Made by a program: the position numbers and the translations under genes
The notes under the pieces: model-generated
Databases searched by the model: none
What the model saw: the letters and a program-made list of their open reading frames with translations, nothing else
What the model was told of the DNA's origin: nothing
Origin: Rhodobacter sp.
Lineage (GTDB): Bacteria > Pseudomonadota > Alphaproteobacteria > Rhodobacterales > Rhodobacteraceae
Assembly: GCA_030065095.1 (NCBI GenBank)
Contig: JASJDP010000017.1
Coordinates: 186,001-250,000 of the forward strand
Direction: 5' to 3'
Length of the DNA: 64,000 nucleotides
Shown here: positions 44,501 to 51,614 of the stretch, piece after piece
Numbering within the stretch: position 1 is the stretch's first letter
How the letters are laid out: the number at the start of each line of letters is the position of its first letter

Positions 44501-45655
44501 CTCAAATACCACTGCCGTTTCGAAAAGTGCATTTCCGTTCGATTGATCGCTCCACTGCGGCAAGTCGGTCAGAGAGATATGTTCATGCGTCCGGACGGCC
44601 AGTTGGTCCCTGCGGACGGTTGTGATCAGGTCGTCGATGGTGACCGATCGGCCGAGTGAGATACGCTGAGGCGTCGTACTGATCAAACACCCGGCGATAT
44701 CGCGCGCGCCCGAAATCAAGTGTCTGCCGGACCTTGTGACTCCAAAGACGGCATCCTCTCGGTTTGATGTACGGGCAACGACCAATCCCCAGGCGGCCAA
44801 GACCAGCGTCGCGACCGTGACTCCGGCCGCTTCGGCCTTTTCTCGTAGCGCATGTCCGAATGACCTTGGCAAGACCCGTTCAACGAGCTGTTTTCGATCA
44901 ACTGCATCTGCAGTTCGGCTCCCGCCATCTGCCTCCCAAGGGCTGCGGATGTCGATCTTGTTCGGCGTGTCGAAGTCTTCCAGAAGCGACTGGAAGTGGC
45001 GCTGGGCGCCTTGCGTGTCGATCAATCCAAGGGCCCGACAATGGTCCGCAAAACGGGCCTTCGGCATCTTGAACAACCGCGCCACATTCGTCCTTCGATC
45101 TCTCAGATCGCCATAGTGATCCAGGACCTCTTTCAGCAATGTCGTGAAGCTTCGGCCATCCAGAATGCAATGATGGAACGTCCAAACCAGAATGGATTTT
45201 CGCTCGGCCAGAAGAAACCATGTCAGCCGCCAGTTCGGCGCCGTCTCCAGGTCGACACCCTTGGTCCGGTCGACACCCAACCAGTCGCGAAGCGTCTCTT
45301 CCTGGATTTCCGGCGGACGACCTGAAATGTCGACCGTTTCCAGGGAAACGCCGGCCTTGGGTTCGACCGCCTGCAGGGGTTTGTCGAGATCGTCCAAAAG
45401 GATCACTGACCGCAGGGCGTCGTGCCGCGCGACGAGTGACCGCCATGCGGCCGTCATCGCCGCAAGATCGAAAGGCTCGTCGTCAAACCGAATGACGATC
45501 TGCTCGAGATTGTTCCAGGGCCTGTCCGTTAGATTGCTTTCATAGATCAGACCCAGCTGCATTGGGGTCAATGGGAAAACCAGCCGAGCGTCTGTCTTGC
45601 CCGCTGCGATGTCGGGCGAGGCTCCAATGCGAATGCCTGCCGACCCTCGGGTCAT
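41531..45655 (-). CDS. Non-ribosomal peptide synthetase C-A-PCP-TE (release module)
   Basis: 1374 residues from the ATG that overlaps the small upstream frame. Domains: condensation (about 20-440; HHCILDG with H161, H162, D166), adenylation (about 500-1010; YTSGSTGVPKG, SFDVSIEE, YGPTE, YRTGD, GKVDV), carrier (S1052 in DLGGHSLLA) and type I thioesterase (about 1090-1370; S1180 in AVSQGS, an Asp in LFDAAG, His in PGGHLSML). The TE nucleophile motif starts with Ala instead of Gly. The specificity residues read about D-V-E-N-x-x-S-I-T-K and I do not assign a substrate. It should extend the chain by one amino acid and release it. Confidence 0.93.
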   Translation of the reverse strand: MTRGSAGIRIGASPDIAAGKTDARLVFPLTPMQLGLIYESNLTDRPWNNLEQIVIRFDDEPFDLAAMTAAWRSLVARHDALRSVILLDDLDKPLQAVEPKAGVSLETVDISGRPPEIQEETLRDWLGVDRTKGVDLETAPNWRLTWFLLAERKSILVWTFHHCILDGRSFTTLLKEVLDHYGDLRDRRTNVARLFKMPKARFADHCRALGLIDTQGAQRHFQSLLEDFDTPNKIDIRSPWEADGGSRTADAVDRKQLVERVLPRSFGHALREKAEAAGVTVATLVLAAWGLVVARTSNREDAVFGVTRSGRHLISGARDIAGCLISTTPQRISLGRSVTIDDLITTVRRDQLAVRTHEHISLTDLPQWSDQSNGNALFETAVVFERGSLNAILRMQGGDWAKRRFDVLEEGTLPLTLAVYDDDEMLFRLEYSPKHFTADVAKRLLGYTLNALEGFASLPGDTPLQKLEMLPLTETAALLSLGRPDSPARKGAVTSDCVVRALSNSASMRSAKTALTQAGKPEGLTYRELTEMSDGIARLLRTRGAKPDKIVAVCLPRSFEFVAAMLAVMKTGAAFLPVDPTYPQQVIDHMMRDSGADLIVSECASVPNHVKDVAILLDTDGKQYEGQSFKLPGVDPDPGRTAYVIYTSGSTGVPKGVAVSHRSLARYSAAITEAYDLRATDRILQFASLSFDVSIEEIIPTLLSGAELVLRSPEMADSMAALLEETEALGITVLNLPTAFWHALVDHIEDTGARLPASIRLVIAGGEAVAPTALARWRKLVPDVRWQNSYGPTEATITTTVFDPDKSDPLGPEEDVPIGRPLGHTRAYVLTPDGSLAPWGARGELWLGGPAVAKGYLKRPELTAERFLPDPFVRSTTPSSTDPRKMMYRTGDVARWFKGQLSFGGRVDRQVKVNGYRIELREVEKALETRPGIGLALAAADRSGEGTTRLLAWVTPKAGVSNLDRDEIQDDLRRRLPGFMVPRVVVVEDFPKTPAGKVDVAALPRPEATSRPLPKRDQGGESVRRIRQIFVEILSAQDVGPDESFFDLGGHSLLAVRLIGRIEKDFGRRLSVSELHQGSTPRLISRRLERPDDKPKGELILPIQPNGTRPPIFGVHVLGTKECFFRPLADALGADQPLFGVSVGPLTADSPTGVVETAALYRENIEAHHPEGPICLTAVSQGSFIAFELAQQLIEAGRDVAVLALFDAAGPGGRPRLQGAARVSAHLHQLLRLGPRYLGTIACNRLENLRNAIEKTRIQMASSTGRPGGFSPTVESFVAANTLAIEAYQAKCYPGRLTVFRAMESAFDSPNAVASGGLGWRQVAGGGFDLIEVPGGHLSMLEPPHVHHLAKKLRELINQAVEPSDTARLHGSDQ

Positions 45656-45909
45656 CGCGCCCACTCACTGGGAATTCGCGGCAGGTCCGATGGCGCCAAC
45701 GCCTTGCCGGTCACAACCAAGCCTGCCCCGGCTTTGATGTCGCGGCGCCGCGGTTCGACAGCCGCGGCGACACCCGACCGCTGAACGTTCCAAGAATGGC
45801 GATGGTCGTCCCCCGGGTCGAGCGTGGCGATTGCCACGCCCTTGGGGAACAGCCGCCGCGCGAGAACCCGCGCACGGGTGTGATCGGGCAATGTCGCGAA
45901 AGCGTTCAT
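45652..45909 (-). pseudogene. 85-residue frame resembling the front half of an EntD-type phosphopantetheinyl transferase
   Basis: It sits exactly between the two NRPS genes and shares ATGA overlaps with both, so ribosomes should translate it. The sequence has the order typical of the N-terminal half of EntD-type PPTases: LFPKGVAIATLDP, then AAAVEPRRRDIKAGAGLVV, then LPRIPSEW. In active enzymes this region has AGRxxAR, here altered to AGAGLVVT, and everything after the W (SHS motif, Mg site, W-x2-KEA) is missing. I therefore call it a remnant or a coupling peptide. The similarity is short; a new small protein is the alternative. It does not look like MbtH. Confidence 0.5.
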
Positions 45910-48900
45910 CCGCGTTCCATTTCCCGACGTGCCCGCAACATGCGGCGCTTCGACATCGCTGCCATGCGATCGGGCTGCGCTTCGGGCCTGTCCAATTTCG
46001 GTGACCTGGCCGAGGTCGCGCCAGGGTCCGATCTTCCGTCGATGTGTTCAGCCAGCGTTTTGAGCGTCGGTCGTGAGAATATGTCGATGATCGACAACTC
46101 GACCGATGGGAACAGAGTACGCAATTTCCGATGCGCCTGCACCGCAAGTAAGGAATGGCCGCCGAGCGCAAAGAAGTTATCCTCGGATGTGACGTTGGTG
46201 ACGCCCAGGACTTGCGACCATACATCGGCGATGCGCTTTTCGGTTGTAGTGCCCGGCTTGACGCCGACGCAAGGTCTCGCTCCTCCGGGTGTGGTCGCCA
46301 ATTCGACCAGCGCCTTTCGGTCGACTTTCTTGTTTGGTGTCAACGGGAACGCATCGACCTTGGTGACCACTGACGGCAGCATATGCGCCGGCAATTGTCC
46401 GGAGAGAGACGCGGAAATGGCTTCTTCCGAGATGTCTTTCGACGCCGTGACGAACGCCGCAAGTCGCATGTCACCCTCGGCTTCGCTTTTGACGACGACG
46501 ACAGCCGCCCGTATGCCCGGGAGACCCTCGAGCGCTGCTTCGATTTCGCCGAGTTCGATGCGATGCCCGCGTATCTTCACTTGGTCATCCGTCCTCCCAA
46601 GGAACTCGAGCTTGCCATCCGCCCGCCAGCGCACCAGATCGCCAGTTCGGTACATTCGGGCTTGGGCATCGGTTGTGAAAGGCATCGGCAAGAAACGATC
46701 CTCTGTCAGTTTATCGCGCCGCCAATAGCCCTTGGTTACTCCGTCGCCGGCGATAAAAAGTTCTCCGGCGATCCCGATCGGGACGGGTTGACCGGTGTCG
46801 TCCAAGACATAAGCCTGAGTGTTGGCGATCGGGGTGCCGATGGGCACGGGCGTGACGACATCGGCCAGCTCTTCCGTCATCGACCAGATCGTCGTTTCGG
46901 TCGGCCCATACATGTTGGTTATGCGCCCGCTGGTCGCAGACCGAAGATCCTTGGCGAGCGCGCTTGACAGCGGTTCGCCACCGATCAAGAGGTGCGTCAC
47001 ACGCCCCAGCGCCAGGCGCGCCTCGTCGTTCAGCACAAGCATCCGGGCCATGCTGGGCGTGCATTGCAGGTGGGTCACTCCATGCCGCAAGATCTGTGCG
47101 GCGAGCGAGTAATCCTGGTCGTCTAACTCTGCCGCAGCATTCGCCCGGCGCCGCACTTCGGCGAGCGGTTTTAGCCCCTCCATCGCCGCGTCCGTCGGAA
47201 TGCCGTAGTCGATCAAGCAGGCGATCTCGTCCACCCCGATCCGCTTTAGCGTCTCGACCCGTCTCAGGCAGTCCTCCACGGTTCCAAATAGCCCAGAGTC
47301 CTCAAAATATCGCTGGAAGGCAAAGTCGAGGATGCCGTCCAGTTCGTCTTCGCTCAGCGTGCTGAGATCAATTTGGAAGGGTTCGCTGACGTTCTTTGGC
47401 CTCTTGAAGGCAGGAAATGCCCAGGCGTATTGCTTGATCAGCCCGACCGCACTGCGCAGATAGTCTTTCATCGGCTGGCGCGCCGTGTCCCGTACGCGGT
47501 CACGATCTGCTCCGACAAGCGTGTGCAGCATCAGTGTCACGGTGTGATCGGCGGGATCGAAACCGGCCTCGCGCAGCGCGGCGCGGTAGATTTTGATCTT
47601 TTCGGCAACTTCCTCGATGCTCTGGCCCAAAAGATGGGTGAGGACATTTGCACCGATCGCGCCGGCCTCTTTCCAGGTGTCGGGATTTCCGGCTGTCGTA
47701 ACCCAAATCGGCAGGTCGGACGACACCGGCCTGGGCTGTGTCACGACGGCAAAAGGCTCGCCGGCTTGCGTCGGAAACTCGACCGCATCGCCGCGCCAGA
47801 GCCGGCGCAACTTTTCAATCGCATCGAACATCGCCAGCTTGTTGTTCGGTGGTGCGTTTTCCGGGCGCAGGACAAAATCATCGGGCATCCAGCCAGATGC
47901 GACCGCCAAGCCGGCGCGCCCATTGGTCAGATTGTCAACGACCGCCCATTCTTCGGCAATCCTAACGGTGTGGTGCAGCGGAGCGACGCAGCTGCCGGCC
48001 CGGACACTGATGTTCTTGGTGACCGCGGCGACGGCGGCCCCGGTCACGGATGGGTTCGGATAAGGCCCTCCGAAGGCATGGAAATGCCGCTCTGGCGTCC
48101 AGACGGCATTAAAACCATTCGCATCGGCGAATTTGGCGCCGTCGAGCAACAACTGGTATTTCTTCGGTCCGGCGCCATCGTCATTTCCCCAGAAGAACAA
48201 GCCGAAATCGATTTTCCGGTCGTTGGTTTGGATCGGGCAGTTTGAGACCATGACGCGATCCGCATCGCTGGCGATAACCACCTTGTAGCCGCGTGAAAGC
48301 GTGTAGAAGAGCTCGAGAACCGAGATGTCGAAGGACAAGCTGGTGACAGCAAGCCACACACCTTGCGGCGCGGGACCGATTCGGTCATCCATCCCGGCGA
48401 AGAAGTTCGCAACGTTCCGGTGCGTGACCATCACACCTTTCGGCGTGCCGGTCGAGCCGGACGTGTAGATCAGATAAGCAAGGCCGTCGCCATCGACCTT
48501 GCCAGGTGCGTATTCCTCGAGGGCCGCATTGATGCGCGGGTCGACATCGATCAGCAGCCGCTCGGCGTGTGTATTGGGTAGGCTGCCGTCGAGATCGCTT
48601 TGGGTGACTATGACGGCGGCACCGCTGTCATTGACGTAATGCGCAAGACGTTCCTGGGGGTATTCTGGGTCAAGCGGCACGTACGCGCCCCCTGCCTTCA
48701 AGATCCCGAAGGCCGCAACCAGGAGATCCGGTGACCTCCGCAGGCAAAGCCCAACAGGTGTGCCGGGTCCGACTCCCAGATCGCGTAGGACATTCGCGAC
48801 TTGGTTTGCCCGCGCGTCAAGGGCTGCATATGTCAACGCGGCGTTCTCGAATGCCACAGCGACCGAGTCGGGCGTCCTTGCGGCCTGAGCTTCGAACGCC

Positions 48901-50576
48901 TGATGAATGGTGGTTTCGCGGTCGTAGTCTGTCTTTGTGCGGTTCCAAGCGCTTAGAAGCAACGCGCGCTCTGCTTCGGGCAAAAGCGCCCACCGGTCGA
49001 TCGCCAGGTTATCCGCTGATTTAGCGACAGACTTTGCGAGGACCTCCAGCCGGTCGACCAGCAATCCAAGATATGCTGGATCGACGCGGCTTTCGTCGTA
49101 GACGATTTTGGCTTCGGTTCCATCGCTGGGCAGAACCACCGTAAGGCAGGTTCCGGTAATCAGGTCGGACCCGGAGTCGGCCAGGCCAATATCGGGGGTC
49201 CGGAATCCAGTGATCCGAGGATCTCGAGCAACAAGGTCGCAAGCAAAGACCGCCGCCTTCACAATTTCTTCAAGCTGTTGCGCCACCTGGTCATGGATTG
49301 CGCCGAACGGAGCGGGCTTGTCTGCCGTCCGCCGGTCAGCGCGCAACGGCACCCAATCGCAAAGGTACCCCGGCGCTGCCTTTGCAGCCGCGCCAGTGGC
49401 ACGGCTTTTGAACGCGATATCGCAGGCTGGCGCATCGCCAACGGCGTTCGCCCAAGCCGCGATCGCGGCGACAAGCCGGGTGCCCGACAACGCGGACGGG
49501 ATCGCGATTGTTCGCTCGCGCGGACATGGCGCGCCGTTGGATAGCTGCAGAGGCAGGGTGAGTGGCTGCATCTCTTGCAGGCGCGGTCGCCAGAAGCGGT
49601 CGCTGGCCACAGCAGGCGCCATGGCGTTGGCCAGCGCTGCGTTTTCGGCCGCAGAAATGCTAGGTATCGCCTCATCTCGTGGTATTTCCGTGTCCAAATC
49701 AATGGGCTTGCCAAGTTGATCCGTCACAGCGATCAAGCGAACGCCTTCGGATCGTGTTGCGACCAACAGCCCTGAAGGATCGATCGATACGACGGTTCCT
49801 GGTGATACAGTTCCGTCGAAACTCTCGACCTCCGCTTTTTGCACCAAGTAGATCCCGCCGCCGATTTCAATCTTCGGACACCACAGCGGGTTCCAATGGT
49901 CCCCATGATCCAAGGCACGCACCTGCGCGACCAGTTGATCGGCATCGGCATTGAAGTCGAGCCGCCCGGCGCCTGGTGGCGGGGTATCATCGGCACGGGA
50001 CGAGGGGTCCAATGGCGCGTGCGGCTTCGGATCCAGTCCGTCGGCCAGGATCTCAGTGACCAGGTCGCCAAAGCACTCAAGCCCCGCGGTATAACATTTG
50101 GCGTTCAGCGAATACGCAGTTTCAACGCCTACGATTTCGAAACGTTTCTCGGCGGCGATGCGGCATCCGCTGTCGCCGGTTTCCATCATATGCCAGGTAA
50201 CGCCGAATTCTGTTTCGCGATTCATCAATGCCCGAACCGGAGCGTTCGCGCCGGCAAAGCGTGGCAGTGGGCCATCAAAAAAATTGATCGCACCCTTCTG
50301 GGCGAGCCCGAGAATCTCGTCCGGGATGATCCTTGAGTTTGCGATGCTGAACAGCCAATCGAAAGGTTCGGCGGCCAAGTTGCCGGCGAGACCATCACTG
50401 AACCCTTGAACGGTGATGCCCTGGTTGGTGGCCCAGGCCTGGATCTCAGGGTTTGCAGTGACCACCGAAGTGATCCGGCAGCCATGGTTCAGCAAGACCT
50501 CACCGCAGTCGATCAGCAGCGAGCCGTCCCCGACCAATACCGAAGAAATTGTTTTTATATCATGACGTTGCAGCAT
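45906..50576 (-). CDS. NRPS with formyltransferase-like start and A domain interrupted by a luciferase-like monooxygenase
   Basis: 1556 residues. 1-290: Fmt-like formyltransferase, but the catalytic N-x-H reads N98-F-F100, so the His is lost (PLPRFAG and D135 remain). About 325-530: a degraded condensation-like stretch without HHxxxDG. About 555-775: first half of an adenylation domain (YTSGSTGTPKG, SFDISVLEL). About 783-1148: a luciferase-like FMN monooxygenase inserted between core motifs A4 and A5 (IDFGLFFWGNDD, VWTPERHFHAFGG, RAGLAVASGWMPDDF). About 1150-1425: rest of the A domain (CTPSM, YGPTE, YRTGD, KKVDR). PCP with S1475. Specificity residues D750, I751, L754, Q1171, L1197, G1199, M1222, I1230, W1231, K1417 nearly equal the glycine code. 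Similar layouts are known from MupA/Atu3671-type proteins. Confidence 0.93.
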   Translation of the reverse strand: MLQRHDIKTISSVLVGDGSLLIDCGEVLLNHGCRITSVVTANPEIQAWATNQGITVQGFSDGLAGNLAAEPFDWLFSIANSRIIPDEILGLAQKGAINFFDGPLPRFAGANAPVRALMNRETEFGVTWHMMETGDSGCRIAAEKRFEIVGVETAYSLNAKCYTAGLECFGDLVTEILADGLDPKPHAPLDPSSRADDTPPPGAGRLDFNADADQLVAQVRALDHGDHWNPLWCPKIEIGGGIYLVQKAEVESFDGTVSPGTVVSIDPSGLLVATRSEGVRLIAVTDQLGKPIDLDTEIPRDEAIPSISAAENAALANAMAPAVASDRFWRPRLQEMQPLTLPLQLSNGAPCPRERTIAIPSALSGTRLVAAIAAWANAVGDAPACDIAFKSRATGAAAKAAPGYLCDWVPLRADRRTADKPAPFGAIHDQVAQQLEEIVKAAVFACDLVARDPRITGFRTPDIGLADSGSDLITGTCLTVVLPSDGTEAKIVYDESRVDPAYLGLLVDRLEVLAKSVAKSADNLAIDRWALLPEAERALLLSAWNRTKTDYDRETTIHQAFEAQAARTPDSVAVAFENAALTYAALDARANQVANVLRDLGVGPGTPVGLCLRRSPDLLVAAFGILKAGGAYVPLDPEYPQERLAHYVNDSGAAVIVTQSDLDGSLPNTHAERLLIDVDPRINAALEEYAPGKVDGDGLAYLIYTSGSTGTPKGVMVTHRNVANFFAGMDDRIGPAPQGVWLAVTSLSFDISVLELFYTLSRGYKVVIASDADRVMVSNCPIQTNDRKIDFGLFFWGNDDGAGPKKYQLLLDGAKFADANGFNAVWTPERHFHAFGGPYPNPSVTGAAVAAVTKNISVRAGSCVAPLHHTVRIAEEWAVVDNLTNGRAGLAVASGWMPDDFVLRPENAPPNNKLAMFDAIEKLRRLWRGDAVEFPTQAGEPFAVVTQPRPVSSDLPIWVTTAGNPDTWKEAGAIGANVLTHLLGQSIEEVAEKIKIYRAALREAGFDPADHTVTLMLHTLVGADRDRVRDTARQPMKDYLRSAVGLIKQYAWAFPAFKRPKNVSEPFQIDLSTLSEDELDGILDFAFQRYFEDSGLFGTVEDCLRRVETLKRIGVDEIACLIDYGIPTDAAMEGLKPLAEVRRRANAAAELDDQDYSLAAQILRHGVTHLQCTPSMARMLVLNDEARLALGRVTHLLIGGEPLSSALAKDLRSATSGRITNMYGPTETTIWSMTEELADVVTPVPIGTPIANTQAYVLDDTGQPVPIGIAGELFIAGDGVTKGYWRRDKLTEDRFLPMPFTTDAQARMYRTGDLVRWRADGKLEFLGRTDDQVKIRGHRIELGEIEAALEGLPGIRAAVVVVKSEAEGDMRLAAFVTASKDISEEAISASLSGQLPAHMLPSVVTKVDAFPLTPNKKVDRKALVELATTPGGARPCVGVKPGTTTEKRIADVWSQVLGVTNVTSEDNFFALGGHSLLAVQAHRKLRTLFPSVELSIIDIFSRPTLKTLAEHIDGRSDPGATSARSPKLDRPEAQPDRMAAMSKRRMLRARREMERG

Positions 50577-51591
50577 CGGACTCGTCCCCGGTTTCCAGGC
50601 TGTGTTTGCGCGTCAAAGGACCGACATCGCCTCGGCGAAAGAACCGCAAGACGCCACGATAGGCCGTGCGCAGCGCATGGCTGACAAGATCCCGTAGGAA
50701 GTGCGGCGGGTCGCGTCGAGGTTTGCCGGACACCAAGCGGCGAAGCCGGTAGATCATCGCGCCGGCGATGTGGGCCAGAGTGGCCAGGGCGGCGTAGCTT
50801 GCCCCGCGCGACTTCACGAAGTAGCGCATGCGCGAGTCGAACCAATATTGCGGGGTCCGCCGCCATGACCTCATGCCGGTTGACGCCGAGCCAATATGTG
50901 TGACCGAGCTTTCGCGCACATAGACAGTTTGCCACCCCTTTAGTGCGGCGCGGCTGCAGAGGTCGGTTTCGTCGAAGTAGAGGAAGAAGCCCTCGTCGAA
51001 GAGCCCGATGTCGTCGAGAACTTCTGCTCGGATCATCAGGCTGGCCCCGGCAAGCCAATCCACCGGGCAGGTCTTGTCCGGAATGCCGAGCGGGACGACA
51101 CTTTTCGCCAGAAGGCGGGAAATGACACCGGTACCGGCGGCTTCCTCGAACTCCCCTGCAACGGACGGAAACCGAAACGCTGTGACATGCGCCGCACCAT
51201 CCGGCCCGTGGATGAAACTTCCGGCAATCCCGGTCGCCGGTGTCGACCGGAGATGTGCCAGAAGTGCATCGATGGCGCCCGTGTCGGGAAATGCGTCGGA
51301 ATTCAGGATATAGACGTAGTCGGGGCGTGCGCCGGATGAGAGACCGGACCTTATCCCGACATTGTTCCCGGCACCAAAGCCGCCGTTGCGCTTGGATTGG
51401 ATAACCCTGACACGTCCGCCCTCCGTCCAACCGTTGGCGGAGGCCGCCGATGTGAGCGCCTCGAATGACCCATCGCCCGATGCGTTGTCGACGATCACCA
51501 GTTCGCCGTCCACTCCCCGCATCTCGCGCAACGCAGCTTCCACCGCCTGCAACGTCAAATCCGGCGTCCGGTAGTTCAACACAACGGTCAA
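50560..51591 (-). CDS. Glycosyltransferase family 2 (rhamnosyltransferase-like) inside the assembly-line operon
   Basis: 343 residues. VVLNYRTPDLTLQAV, VDNASGDGSFEAL and NGGFGAGNNVGIR are typical of WbbL/RfbF-like GT2 enzymes; the donor site is ILNSDAFP and the acceptor base lies in FFLYFDETDLCSRA. Its end overlaps the NRPS start by 17 bp. The only ordinary start is TTG 51591, with no ribosome site; GGAG lies in the PKS stop region at a spacing that fits an in-frame ATC at 51612 instead. Placed between PKS and NRPS, it probably glycosylates the product. Confidence 0.88.
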   Translation of the reverse strand: MTVVLNYRTPDLTLQAVEAALREMRGVDGELVIVDNASGDGSFEALTSAASANGWTEGGRVRVIQSKRNGGFGAGNNVGIRSGLSSGARPDYVYILNSDAFPDTGAIDALLAHLRSTPATGIAGSFIHGPDGAAHVTAFRFPSVAGEFEEAAGTGVISRLLAKSVVPLGIPDKTCPVDWLAGASLMIRAEVLDDIGLFDEGFFLYFDETDLCSRAALKGWQTVYVRESSVTHIGSASTGMRSWRRTPQYWFDSRMRYFVKSRGASYAALATLAHIAGAMIYRLRRLVSGKPRRDPPHFLRDLVSHALRTAYRGVLRFFRRGDVGPLTRKHSLETGDESDAATS

Positions 51592-51614
51592 AAGCGTTGG
51601 ATCGGCGATGATGT

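Noticed and set aside
45652-45909. MbtH-like protein between the NRPS genes
   Set aside because: Size and place would fit, but the conserved MbtH Trp/Pro pattern is absent; the order of motifs fits the PPTase N-terminal half better.
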